Of a DNA stretch of 43,300 nucleotides, positions 26,496 through 34,448 are shown one piece after another. The stretch is taken from positions 1-43,300 of the forward strand of contig PRCZ01000009.1 in NCBI GenBank assembly GCA_009903405.1, in the 5' to 3' direction. Source of the stretch: Candidatus Methanophaga sp. AG-394-G06 (GTDB lineage: Archaea > Halobacteriota > Syntropharchaeia > Alkanophagales > Methanospirareceae). The notes below the pieces were generated by a model. That model did not search any database, was not told where the DNA came from, and saw nothing but the letters and a program-made list of their open reading frames with translations. The first letter of the stretch is position 1; each line of letters starts with the position of its first letter. The position numbers and the translations under genes are program-made.

Positions 26496-27041
26496 ATGGA
26501 ACTAGAAGTAAAAGCATATCCGAAATTGTTCGTTCGGCCCGTGGTGATCATTACGACAGTATCAGAAAGAGGGATAGCAAATGCAGCACCGTTTAGCTTC
26601 AATTCGCCGGTAAGCATCGAACCGCCATTATATGGTTTCTCGTGCGATCCCATGCATGATACATTGAAGAACATCAGAGAAAATGGCGAGTTCGTGGTGA
26701 ACGTGGCGGGCAAGGACCTTGGAGAGCAGATGCACGTTTTGGAAACAGATTATCCATATGAAGATAATGAGATAGTGCATGCAGGACTAACAGAAGAGAA
26801 GGCGAAGGTTGTGACGCCACCGCGAATAAAAGAGGCTGCTGGATGGCTGGAGTGCAAGTTAGAGAAGGAGATTGAAGCGGGCAACCATATCTGGATAACG
26901 GGAGAAATAGTAGCAGTGGGCGTAAATGACAAGTTCTGGAAAGAAGAAGGCGTGATAGATGTAGCGAAACTGCTATGCCATGTAGGTGGCGAATTCTTTG
27001 CCGTGGATATGAAAGAAGCGAAATATAAGCGAGTGAAATGA
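26496..27041 (+). CDS. flavin reductase-like FMN-binding protein
   Basis: A 181-residue member of the flavoprotein oxygenase/DIM6-NTAB family, a split-barrel FMN binder. Signature parts are [20 protein letters not shown] (15-34), [29 protein letters not shown] and the [12 protein letters not shown] segment. Reduction of flavin or an FMN-dependent redox step is the family role, but no substrate can be assigned. Its stop overlaps the argG start (ATGA), so both genes belong to one transcript. Confidence 0.88.
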   Translation: MELEVKAYPKLFVRPVVIITTVSERGIANAAPFSFNSPVSIEPPLYGFSCDPMHDTLKNIRENGEFVVNVAGKDLGEQMHVLETDYPYEDNEIVHAGLTEEKAKVVTPPRIKEAAGWLECKLEKEIEAGNHIWITGEIVAVGVNDKFWKEEGVIDVAKLLCHVGGEFFAVDMKEAKYKRVK

Positions 27042-28207
27042 AGAAAGTTGTACTTGCTTATTCCGGCGGATTGGACACTTCAATCTGCATTCCTCTGCTT
27101 AAAGAGCATTATGGTTACAATGAAGTGATTGCAGTAATAGTGGATGTAGGGCAGCCGGAAGAGGACCTAAAAGAGGCTGCGAAAAGGGGCGAGGAGCTAA
27201 GTGACCTTTATAAGCTTATAGATGCAAAGGCAGAATTCGTGCAGGATTATATCTTCCCTTTGATAAAGGCAAACGGCAACTATGAGGGCTACGTGCTTGG
27301 AACGGCAATTGCGAGACCGTTGATAGCGAAGAAAGTGGTAGAAGTTGCGAAAGAAGAGGGAGCAGACACGGTCGCTCATGGCTGCACAGGCAAGGGTAAC
27401 GACCAGCTCAGGTTTGACGCCGTGTTCAGGACTTCGGACCTGGAAGTAATAGCGCCAGTGAGGGAAATGAGCCTAACGCGGGAAGAAGAGAAGCTATATG
27501 CATCAGAACATGGCATTTCATTTGAATCAGAGAAGAGATGGAGTCTGGATGAGAATATCTGGGGCAGGAGCATAGAAGGCAGCGAGTTAGAAGACCCTTC
27601 TTTCTTCCCGCCTGAAGAGATATACAAATGGACTTCCTCTGTAGCTAACGCGCCCAAAGAAGCAGCGATTATGGAAATCCGGTTTGAGTATGGGGTACCT
27701 GTCTCGCTGAATGGTACGGAGATGGACGGCATTTCGTTGATAAAAAAATTGAATGATGTGGGTGGCAAGCACGGCATTGGCAGAACTGATATGATCGAGG
27801 ATAGAGTCCTTGGCTTCAAGTCACGGGAGATCTACGAGCATCCGGCAGCTACTATATTGTTAGAAGCGCATCGAGACCTCGAGCAGCTCGTTTTAACAAG
27901 ACATGAGCTAAGGTTCAAGGATTTTGTTGATAGAACGTGGAGCGAGCTGGTATATCAGGGCCTGGTTATGGACCCACTTTTCGAGGGGCTTAATGCCTTT
28001 CTGGATAAGACACAGGAGCGGGTAAATGGCACAGTGCATATGAAATTGGAAAAGGGTGTCGCAAGAGTAATAGGAAGAGAATCAAAAAACGCATTATATT
28101 CTAAGGACGTATCGTTCGATGTGAAACAAGAGCAAAGAGGTGCGGAAGGGTTCTCGCTGTATCACAGCTTTCAGTCGAGTGTCTTCTGGAAGCGATATTC
28201 GGACTGA
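27038..28207 (+). CDS. argG: argininosuccinate synthase
   Basis: A 389-residue ATP-dependent ligase joining citrulline and aspartate in arginine synthesis. The N-type ATP pyrophosphatase loop is [15 protein letters not shown] (5-19). [13 protein letters not shown] (about 119-131), the citrulline-binding [11 protein letters not shown] and [20 protein letters not shown] are intact. No argH is adjacent. A 23-bp repeat shared with the trm5 downstream region begins at the last base of the stop codon. Confidence 0.97.
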   Translation: MKKVVLAYSGGLDTSICIPLLKEHYGYNEVIAVIVDVGQPEEDLKEAAKRGEELSDLYKLIDAKAEFVQDYIFPLIKANGNYEGYVLGTAIARPLIAKKVVEVAKEEGADTVAHGCTGKGNDQLRFDAVFRTSDLEVIAPVREMSLTREEEKLYASEHGISFESEKRWSLDENIWGRSIEGSELEDPSFFPPEEIYKWTSSVANAPKEAAIMEIRFEYGVPVSLNGTEMDGISLIKKLNDVGGKHGIGRTDMIEDRVLGFKSREIYEHPAATILLEAHRDLEQLVLTRHELRFKDFVDRTWSELVYQGLVMDPLFEGLNAFLDKTQERVNGTVHMKLEKGVARVIGRESKNALYSKDVSFDVKQEQRGAEGFSLYHSFQSSVFWKRYSD

Positions 28208-28229
28208 AATCTGTGTAATCTTGTGGTTA
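28207..28229. repeat. 23-bp repeat, inverted copy at 43147-43169
   Basis: The sequence directly after the argG stop (tctgtgtaatcttgtggtta at its core) is the exact reverse complement of 43147-43169, itself directly after the trm5 stop. A weaker copy is near 31641-31658. The 3' edge touches a TATA-like ttataaaaa that may serve aroA. Confidence 0.7.
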
Positions 28230-28268
28230 TAAAAACGAGTAAATAACTAGTTTCATTCATAAAAAGCC

Positions 28269-29561
28269 ATGAAAGCAACGGTGCGAAGATCAGGGCTAAA
28301 AGGCGAAATAAATGCGCCGCCTTCCAAAAGCTATACCCATAGGGCTATTGCAATAGCTGCACTGGCAAAACGGAGCGAGATTCTTTATCCTCTTATCTCT
28401 GACGATACAAAAGCTACAATTAACGCTGCTAGTTCTTTAGGTGCAACTATAGAGATAGAGCAAGCGAGGAAAATAGCGGTAGAAGGCACTGATGGGCGAC
28501 CGAGAACACCGGAAGACGTGCTAAACGCCGAGAACTCAGGCACCACATTAAGATTCTTCACTGCTATCTCTGGTTTATGCGAAGGCGCGGCGGTTCTAAC
28601 AGGCGATGCATCGTTGAGAAAGCGACCGAATTCGCCTCTGCTTGGATCGCTAAACGACCTTGGTTCTGAAGCTTTCAGTACAAAAGGTGATGGAACAGCG
28701 CCAATAGTGGTAAAAGGCAGGCTAAAAGGTGGCGAAACAACGATAGATGCATCTATCAGCTCACAGTTCATATCCGCTTTGCTTATCGCGTGCCCGTTTG
28801 CGGAGAAGGACACTTATATCACGGCAAATAATCTTGCCTCTGTGCCGTACGTGGAAGTGACAATAGAGGTATTAGAGAAGGCAGGGATTGAGGTTATTTT
28901 TTCTCACTCAGCCACTGATTATTCGTTTCATGTAGAAGGCGAGCAAAGCTATGAGTTACAGCGGTTTACGGTACCTGGCGATTTCTCTTCCGCTTCCTAT
29001 CCCTTAGCAGCAGCAGTAATCACGGATTCCGAGTTGAAGATGCTGAATTTGTTCCCGTCTGCACAGGGCGATTCCAGGATAGTGGCGATATTAAAAGAGA
29101 TGGGTGCAGAGATAAGATGGGATGTGGAAAGCGGGATTGTAGCGGTAAAAGGCGCTAGAGGGACTCTAAAAGGGATACAGGTGGATATGCGAGCGAACCC
29201 GGACCTGGTGCCCACTGTAGCGGTATTAGCGGCTGTTGCTGACGGTATTACTGAGATAACCGGTGTATCACATTTGAGATATAAAGAGACAGATAGATTG
29301 AAGCTGATAACAGAAGAGTTGAAGAAAATGGGTGCGAGGATAGAGGAGAAGGAAGACGGATTAGTAATAGAAGGGAAGACTGATTTAAAAGCAGCGAAAG
29401 TATATTCGCACGATGATCACCGATTGGCAATGGCTTTATGTATCGCCGCTCTTTCTGCACGTGGTGAGACAGTTATAACGGATGTTGAATGTGTTAAAAT
29501 ATCGTATCCTTCTTTCTTTGATGATATGCTCGCGTTAGGTGCTGAAATAAATATAAAGTGA
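28269..29561 (+). CDS. aroA: 3-phosphoshikimate 1-carboxyvinyltransferase (EPSP synthase)
   Basis: A 430-residue two-domain enzyme that transfers the enolpyruvyl group of PEP to shikimate-3-phosphate. Motifs: NAPPSKSYTHRAIAIAAL (16-33), the conserved LNAENSGTTLRFFTAISGL (about 86-104), LRKRPNSPLLGSLNDLG, SSQFISALLIACPFA, HLRYKETDRLKLI and HDDHRLAMALCIAALSA. It is of the short archaeal/bacterial type. A TATA-like ttataaaaa lies about 40 bases ahead of the ATG. Confidence 0.96.
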   Translation: MKATVRRSGLKGEINAPPSKSYTHRAIAIAALAKRSEILYPLISDDTKATINAASSLGATIEIEQARKIAVEGTDGRPRTPEDVLNAENSGTTLRFFTAISGLCEGAAVLTGDASLRKRPNSPLLGSLNDLGSEAFSTKGDGTAPIVVKGRLKGGETTIDASISSQFISALLIACPFAEKDTYITANNLASVPYVEVTIEVLEKAGIEVIFSHSATDYSFHVEGEQSYELQRFTVPGDFSSASYPLAAAVITDSELKMLNLFPSAQGDSRIVAILKEMGAEIRWDVESGIVAVKGARGTLKGIQVDMRANPDLVPTVAVLAAVADGITEITGVSHLRYKETDRLKLITEELKKMGARIEEKEDGLVIEGKTDLKAAKVYSHDDHRLAMALCIAALSARGETVITDVECVKISYPSFFDDMLALGAEINIK

Positions 29562-29563
29562 AC

Positions 29564-29606
29564 TCATGTGTGTTCGGTTAAATGTTGAGTCGTACTTAAC
29601 CGAACA
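29564..29606. repeat. 43-bp repeat with 11-bp inverted arms, upstream of cinA
   Basis: tgttcggttaa (29571-29581) and ttaaccgaaca (29596-29606) form a perfect inverted repeat around a 14-base loop. The left 18 bases recur exactly at 33872-33889 and the right 25 bases exactly at 31939-31963. It sits directly ahead of the cinA TATA-like box. Confidence 0.8.
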
Positions 29607-29658
29607 GCAATGGTAAAAGTTTAAATGTAGGAAAAAGATATAGTAATTTACACAAAGC

Positions 29659-30381
29659 ATGAATAATCGGGCAATCAGAAAAGGCAAAGACGCCACGATA
29701 ATAAACATTGGGGATGAATTATTACAAGGGGACATCGCAGATACTAACTCTTCATGGCTTGCGAAGAGGTTATTCACCCAAGGAGTTACCGTAAAGAAGA
29801 TAATGGTGGTGGGCGATGACGAAGGCGAGATAAGCGAAGCGATAAAAAGCTGCAATTCTGATTTTGTCTTTGTCATTGGTGGATTAGGTCCAACGCATGA
29901 CGATGTAACGAGAGAAGGCGTGGCAAAAGGTGTGGGTAAATCATTAACAAGAAATGAAGAAGCGGAAAGAATACTGACGGACAAATGTGGGTTAAGTGGC
30001 ATTTTATTAAAAATGGCAGATATGCCAACCGGATCAGAGGTTATAGGGAACCCAGTAGGTACTGCTCCAGGCTTTAAAGTAGATAACGTCATTGTTATGC
30101 CAGGGGTGCCGGAAGAGCTGCGAGGGATGTTCGAGCTCATTGCTTCCTCGTTTCGTGATGATAATGCGATAATGGCGGAAGAATGGATATTAACAGATAA
30201 GCCAGAGCATGAGATATTAGATGTTCTGAACGAAGCGGTAAGGACGTTTACAGATGTAAAGATAGGGTCCTATCCCTACCTGGCGGGAGATGAGCGGACT
30301 TACAAAGGGCGTATAAAACTCGTATCTCCAGATACGGAGACGATTAAACATGCGAAGAAGTGGTTAGAGGAGAGATTATAA
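29659..30381 (+). CDS. CinA N-terminal / molybdopterin-binding domain protein
   Basis: A 240-residue MoCF/CinA-like protein, the archaeal stand-alone form of the CinA N-terminal domain. Motifs: IINIGDELLQGDIADTNSSW (15-34), VVGDDEGEISEAI, the VIGGLGPTHDDVTREGVAKG binding loop (about 72-91) and NVIVMPGVPEELRGMF. CinA-type enzymes act as pyridine- or ADP-ribose-type nucleotide hydrolases; the amidase domain of bacterial CinA is missing. A TATA-like agtttaaatg stands 40 bases upstream, just past the inverted repeat. Its TAA overlaps the next ATG by one base. Confidence 0.88.
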   Translation: MNNRAIRKGKDATIINIGDELLQGDIADTNSSWLAKRLFTQGVTVKKIMVVGDDEGEISEAIKSCNSDFVFVIGGLGPTHDDVTREGVAKGVGKSLTRNEEAERILTDKCGLSGILLKMADMPTGSEVIGNPVGTAPGFKVDNVIVMPGVPEELRGMFELIASSFRDDNAIMAEEWILTDKPEHEILDVLNEAVRTFTDVKIGSYPYLAGDERTYKGRIKLVSPDTETIKHAKKWLEERL

Positions 30382-31580
30382 TGGCTGACGAGTTGAAGGA
30401 TGAGATAAAGACTTTCAATGCAAAGGATGTGCTCGTGGATATGAAGGACATCTCAGGCTCTATGTTAGACCTCGCATATTCTGCAGTTCTGTATAGCAAT
30501 CCCGAGATAGCGAAAGAGGTGTTTAAATTAGAGGAGAAGATGCATTCGCATCTTTATAAACTGAGAATATCGACAATGTTAGGTGCACGGAACTTAGAAG
30601 ATGCAATAGAATTCGCAGGGATATTGCAAATAGCATCTGCTGCGGAGAAGATCTCAAATGCCGCGAGCGACATAGCGAAAATAGCTACTTCTGTTGATAT
30701 AACCGGGTATCTAGATCGTGAGGATTTTGAAGAGGCGGTATTAAACGTAAAGATAACGCCCACATCGGTCTTTAAAGACAAAACGCTAAAGGGCTTAAAG
30801 TTCGAGACAGAAGCGGGAATGCGGGTATTAGCGATAAAACGTGGCTCTAAATGGATCTATTCACCGGATAAAGACGAGCGATTGCGACTGGACGACCTGA
30901 TTATCACTTCCGGTCCCACAGAAGGCATACCTGCGTTCTGTAAGATGGCGACAGGGAAGGAATACAAGGAGAAGGCGAAGGGGGAGATAGTAAGGCGAAG
31001 AATAACAGAAGAAATCGCGGACCTCCTCGCAGATATGAAGAATATGTCTGAGTTGATGGTAGGTCTCTCGTATTCTGCAGTCACGTTTTATAACAAAGAG
31101 ATAGCAAATGAGGTACGAGATCTGGAAGAGTCAATGGACCGGATGAAAGAGGAGCTGGAGATATTAGTGATAGAAGCGGCGAGAGGGGTAACAAAGAGGA
31201 GTAATTTTGACGAGTTTCGGGGCTTACTTCATGTTGCGGTCTCTTCCGAAGTGATTTCGGATGCAGCATACGAGATTGCAGATGTGGTGCTGCGCGAAAT
31301 CAGATTGCATCCGGTATTTTTAGCTTCTATCGAAGAGTCCGATGAGATAATATTGAAGATGGAAGTGATTAACGCGGTTATATTTGGAAAGACGCTAAGG
31401 GAACTGAAAATAGAGACACGAACCGGAATGTTTATACTGGCAATACGTAGAAAAGAGGGCAAATGGGTTTATAACCCTTCTGGCAGTGTAGAGATAAAGT
31501 ATGGTGATTTATTAATTATGCGTGGTCCAAGAGAAGGCGAGGACAGGATGAGGGAGATTTGCGGTGACGAAAGAGAGTGA
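30381..31580 (+). CDS. duplicated PhoU-RCK_C (TrkA-C) regulatory protein
   Basis: A 399-residue cytoplasmic protein made of two similar halves. Each half has a helical PhoU-type domain (LVDMKDISGSMLDLAYSAVL in the first, LLADMKNMSELMVGLSYSAV in the second) followed by an RCK_C/TrkA_C domain (KTLKGLKFETEAGMRVLAIK and KTLRELKIETRTGMFILAIR). Such proteins regulate potassium or anion transport by ligand binding, but no channel gene is adjacent. The start is ATG 30381, overlapping the cinA stop; the GTG 30360 of the track falls inside cinA. Confidence 0.9.
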   Translation: MADELKDEIKTFNAKDVLVDMKDISGSMLDLAYSAVLYSNPEIAKEVFKLEEKMHSHLYKLRISTMLGARNLEDAIEFAGILQIASAAEKISNAASDIAKIATSVDITGYLDREDFEEAVLNVKITPTSVFKDKTLKGLKFETEAGMRVLAIKRGSKWIYSPDKDERLRLDDLIITSGPTEGIPAFCKMATGKEYKEKAKGEIVRRRITEEIADLLADMKNMSELMVGLSYSAVTFYNKEIANEVRDLEESMDRMKEELEILVIEAARGVTKRSNFDEFRGLLHVAVSSEVISDAAYEIADVVLREIRLHPVFLASIEESDEIILKMEVINAVIFGKTLRELKIETRTGMFILAIRRKEGKWVYNPSGSVEIKYGDLLIMRGPREGEDRMREICGDERE

Positions 31581-31702
31581 TTCCAGATGCAGGATACAGG
31601 ATAAATGTTTTATCAGCATCGTAATAATTTCTCGTGGGACTCTGTATAATCTTGTGGATATATTAAACAAATAAATGTAATTATAAATGTAATATGTAGC
31701 AT

Positions 31703-31776
31703 GGGGTCGTGGCCTAGTTTGGAAGGGCAGCGGGCTCCAGACTCGCCGATCGTGTGTTCGAATCGCACCGGCCCCA
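31703..31776 (+). tRNA. tRNA-Trp (anticodon CCA), intronless
   Basis: Acceptor ggggtcg pairs with cggcccc (one G-T), followed by discriminator A. The D stem is gcc/ggc, the anticodon stem gcggg/ctcgc encloses ctccaga with anticodon CCA, and the T stem gtgtg/cgcac encloses ttcgaat. The gene is 74 nt without CCA. The anticodon loop is uninterrupted, while many euryarchaeal tRNA-Trp genes carry an intron here. Confidence 0.95.
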
Positions 31777-31820
31777 TTAGTGATATGATGGCAAAGCAGA
31801 AGAAGCCTAAATGAACGGTT

Positions 31821-31916
31821 AAGGGGCGCAGGAGAAAAAAGGGATGTCTTTCTTAAATCTCGCCCCTTACAACAACCCTGGCCGCCTTGCCTTCGGTCCT
31901 CGGCAGGCTTCCGGGC
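31821..31916 (+). ncRNA. candidate structured RNA downstream of tRNA-Trp
   Basis: aaggggcg (31821-31828) pairs with cgcccctt (31861-31868), and ACA follows the stem directly, as in H/ACA guide RNAs, although the 32-base loop lacks an obvious k-turn. A second GC-rich hairpin follows (gccttgcc with ggcaggc around ttcggtcctc). The 31870-31916 stretch is far richer in GC than the surrounding spacer, a common sign of structured RNA in an AT-rich archaeon. It could equally be a terminator plus repeat. The rest of the 31581-32036 gap holds the tRNA and nothing coding that I can see. Confidence 0.35.
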
Positions 31917-31938
31917 TCATTCATGGAACTCTATTTTT

Positions 31939-31963
31939 ATGTTGAGTCGTACTTAACCGAACA
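31939..31963 (+). repeat. 25-bp half of the cinA-upstream repeat, ahead of the LEA14-like gene
   Basis: The 25 bases are identical to 29582-29606, including ttaaccgaaca. Similarity continues past the repeat (atggta and a TTTAxATGTA-like box follow in both), so the promoter regions of cinA and the LEA14-like gene share a common module. Confidence 0.8.
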
Positions 31964-32036
31964 CCTATGGTAGATCTTTATGTATGGAATTTGTAGATAT
32001 AATAATTAAGGGTATACAAATGGAGATGCAAAAAGC

Positions 32037-32495
32037 ATGAAGAGAAGCAGTTTGATAGCTATAGGTATTATAGTGATTATAATTATATTGAGCGTTATGT
32101 CTTTAGGATCTATAAAAAAGCCAACAGTGGATGTTAGTGATATTGCATTCAGGGATGTGAGTTTAACAGGTACAACGATAGATGTAGGATTAGTAATAGA
32201 CAATACTAACCCTATTGGTGCAACGCTTGATAAGATAACATACGATGTTTATCTTGTGAATGGCGAAGAGATTTTCATCGCACATGGCGAAAAGGAGGAA
32301 AAGATACCGGTTAGTGCCAACGATCAGACAACGGTAATTATACCCACAAAGGTTAGCAATGTAGGCATTATCAAAGCAATATATCAGAGTATATCTGGCG
32401 AAGAACGGCCTAAACTCAAAGTCGCTGGGTCAGTATCACTCAATTTGAAATTGTTCTCAATTGATGTCCCGTTTGAGGAAACGAGAGCGGTATAG
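32037..32495 (+). CDS. LEA14-like (LEA type 2) membrane-anchored protein
   Basis: A 152-residue protein with an N-terminal membrane anchor (IAIGIIVIIIILSVMSLGSI, 8-27) and one LEA_2/WHy domain (about 32-150): VGLVIDNTNPIGATLDKITY is the diagnostic strand, followed by ISVxANDQTTVIIP-like strands and a helix before KLKVAGSVSLNLKLFSIDVP. The domain probably faces outward. Archaeal LEA14-like proteins are linked to stress and desiccation by homology only. Confidence 0.88.
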   Translation: MKRSSLIAIGIIVIIIILSVMSLGSIKKPTVDVSDIAFRDVSLTGTTIDVGLVIDNTNPIGATLDKITYDVYLVNGEEIFIAHGEKEEKIPVSANDQTTVIIPTKVSNVGIIKAIYQSISGEERPKLKVAGSVSLNLKLFSIDVPFEETRAV

Positions 32496-32575
32496 TGCAA
32501 TTGCAAAAAGCAGAGTGCGAAGTATTTATTGGAGAGTTGCAAAGAGTTTAGAATAGAATTCTTCCGGATTTTCAA

Positions 32576-32857
32576 TCATAATATTCTCGGACTTTTGATA
32601 TACCCGTCCTCTTTCTTAGCGGCATTCCGTAGCACTTCGGACTGACTCAACGACCCTTTCGGTTCGTCTTCCCGTACCACGTTTTTTATACCGAGTACAT
32701 GATACGTGGGGTCTACCTCTGCGGTCTCTACCTCGTCCAAAACGGCGAAATAGTCCAATATCGAGCTGATTTGTTTCACAAATAGTTCCTTGTCCGCTTC
32801 GCTCAGCTTTATCCGCGCCAACCACCCCATATGCTCTATCTCTTCTTTTTGTATCAT
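32576..32857 (-). CDS. gatC: Asp-tRNA(Asn)/Glu-tRNA(Gln) amidotransferase subunit C
   Basis: A 93-residue GatC starting at ATG 32857 (MIQKEEIEHMGWLARIKLSE); the longer track start adds unrelated residues. Family parts are complete: KQISSILDYFAVLDEVETAE, VDPTYHVLG, VVREDEPKGSLSQSEVLRNA and the KEDGYIKSPRIL end. GatC stabilises GatA-GatB in tRNA-dependent amidation. gatA and gatB are not in the window, so gatC is detached here. Confidence 0.93.
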   Translation of the reverse strand: MIQKEEIEHMGWLARIKLSEADKELFVKQISSILDYFAVLDEVETAEVDPTYHVLGIKNVVREDEPKGSLSQSEVLRNAAKKEDGYIKSPRIL

Positions 32858-32989
32858 AGTTACATAACATAAACAGTGCCTTAAAAAGAAAGCGTATCTA
32901 GGGGAACTCACAAATAATAATTTACCAGAACTGTATCTATCATTTTCCAATGATTTTTAATCATATCCGTTAATTTTATTTTATACCCT

Positions 32990-33862
32990 ATGCAAGAATT
33001 AATACAGACAATAATCCCAGTATTCACAATCATTTTAGTAGGTTATGCGATCGGTAAAATCAAAAAGGTAGATATGCAACCGTTCATTGATCTAATCGTA
33101 TACATAGCCGCCCCATGTTTGATCTTCTCCTCTATTGTAGGCAGTGACATCAACCTGACCGAGTTTAGCACAATTGCGGTAGCAGCATTAGCGATTATAC
33201 TCATTATGGCGCTTTTAGCTTTATTGATTTTAAAGCTAACAAAGTTGGACAAAAACGGATTGTGTTTGCCAATGGCCTTTGGCAATACGAGCTATTTAGG
33301 CTATCCTGTTGCTTTATTCGCATTTGGGATGGACGGCTTGTCACGAGCAGTGGTCTATGATATGATGAACTCGTTAATTATCTTCAGCCTGGGCATTTAT
33401 ATCATACATCATAGAAACGAGCTAAAAGAAGCGTTCAAAGTACCGCTGCTATATGCTGTTGTAATAGGACTAGTTATGAATCTATTACAAATACCTGTAC
33501 CATCTACGATATTCAAACCAATTGAAATGATCGGGCTAATCACTATTCCATTGGCATTACTTGTGCTCGGCTATAAACTGACAGAGATAAAGGTAGAGGC
33601 TGCAAAAATAGCTTGTCTCGCATCGGTATTCAAGATTCTGGGCGGGTTTTCTGTCGCGTTACTAATAATCAATCTGTTTTCCATAGATGGATTGACAAGG
33701 GACATCATATTACTACAAGCTGCAATGCCTTCGGCCGTTATGACGATGATATTAGCATCAAAATATGAACGAGACGCTTCTTTGGTCGCTTCTGTTGTTC
33801 TCATTACCACAGTGATCAGTATGGTCACTATACCGCTAATTCTGTATGTTTTATTTTTATAA
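32990..33862 (+). CDS. AEC (auxin efflux carrier) family transporter
   Basis: A 290-residue membrane protein with about ten helices in the two inverted five-helix halves of the AEC family. IIPVFTIILVGYAIGKIKKV opens the protein, PCLIFSSIVGSDIN and LCLPMAFGNTSYLGYPVALF form the first crossover region, and LLQAAMPSAVMTMILASKYE the second. Members export or import carboxylates and amino-acid-like anions; the substrate is unknown here. The gene stands alone between two copies of the short repeats. Confidence 0.9.
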   Translation: MQELIQTIIPVFTIILVGYAIGKIKKVDMQPFIDLIVYIAAPCLIFSSIVGSDINLTEFSTIAVAALAIILIMALLALLILKLTKLDKNGLCLPMAFGNTSYLGYPVALFAFGMDGLSRAVVYDMMNSLIIFSLGIYIIHHRNELKEAFKVPLLYAVVIGLVMNLLQIPVPSTIFKPIEMIGLITIPLALLVLGYKLTEIKVEAAKIACLASVFKILGGFSVALLIINLFSIDGLTRDIILLQAAMPSAVMTMILASKYERDASLVASVVLITTVISMVTIPLILYVLFL

Positions 33863-33871
33863 CTACAAGAT

Positions 33872-33889
33872 TCATGTGTGTTCGGTTAA
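33872..33889 (+). repeat. 18-bp half of the cinA-upstream repeat, behind the AEC gene
   Basis: tcatgtgtgttcggttaa is identical to 29564-29581. Together with the 25-bp half at 31939 it brackets the LEA14-gatC-AEC segment. Confidence 0.75.
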
Positions 33890-33948
33890 GTATCTATTTA
33901 GGGCCCACAAAACCAAAAGAAAAGATTATCCTACAAAAAGTATTTATG

Positions 33949-33978
33949 GACGCAGATTAACGCAGATTAACGCAGATG
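33949..33978. repeat. short tandem dispersed repeat (gcagattaac steps)
   Basis: Three steps of an 11-base unit (gcagattaac plus spacer) follow ggac. The motif resembles the degenerate copy at 18938-18998. It lies directly ahead of the group II intron remnant. Confidence 0.6.
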
Positions 33979-33991
33979 GAAGCCCCATCCT

Positions 33992-34085
33992 GTAGAGTAG
34001 GAGGAGAGCTTACGACCTCCGTCCCCTCATCGAACCGTACGTAAGGATTTCCCGTATACAGCACTCCTCTGGCGTTGCCCCATTG
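33992..34085 (-). mobile_element. group II intron 3' end remnant (domains V and VI)
   Basis: Read on the minus strand, a domain V-like hairpin gtgctgtatacgggaaatcc then ttacgtacggttc is followed by gatgagggg, a ggaggtcgtaagctctcctc hairpin resembling domain VI, and the typical end ctactctac. These are conserved tails of bacterial-type group II introns with reverse transcriptase. No reverse transcriptase reading frame or 5' intron end is present, so it is a fragment. It accounts for most of the 295-base gap 33863-34157. Confidence 0.7.
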
Positions 34086-34157
34086 CAAGGAGCCCCAACC
34101 ATACCACACCCGAATAAATTCTGGTGCATCCGTGCTCGATTTGTGTTTTCATTTTCA

Positions 34158-34445
34158 TCATATCTGATTGTTATTCTCCAATATTTTTATATATTGCTCT
34201 CCAGATATATCACATTTAATAAATTTTTCCAATTCATTAATGCTATTAAATTTTAATTGCTTACGCATATATGATAGCAAATTCCTACTGTATTCGATGT
34301 TTCCGTGACTTAATTTAGTTTGAATTCCCGATTGCTTTTTGTTAACCATGAGAACATAAAATTCATGTGATTTCCCTCCCACTTTAACGAAACCTTTACT
34401 CTCTAAGGCAGACTTTATCTCTCTCTTTTTAAAGACCATTGGCAT
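34158..34445 (-). CDS. HicA-like toxin-family protein
   Basis: A 95-residue basic protein resembling HicA/YcfA-type RNA-binding toxins. The N-terminus REIKSALESKGFVKVGGKSH has the usual helix, Gly-Phe turn and basic strand, and a His sits in the expected region (SHEFYVL). QTKLSHGNIEYSRNLLSYMR follows, where compact HicA has its second strand and helix. It is longer than typical HicA by about 30 residues. It starts 3 bases behind its upstream neighbour in a three-gene minus-strand operon. mRNA interferase activity is inferred. Confidence 0.6.
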   Translation of the reverse strand: MPMVFKKREIKSALESKGFVKVGGKSHEFYVLMVNKKQSGIQTKLSHGNIEYSRNLLSYMRKQLKFNSINELEKFIKCDISGEQYIKILENNNQI

Positions 34446-34448
34446 AAA

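Noticed and set aside
33949-33978. CRISPR array
   Set aside because: Only three 11-base steps without spacers of regular length; no cas gene anywhere in the window.
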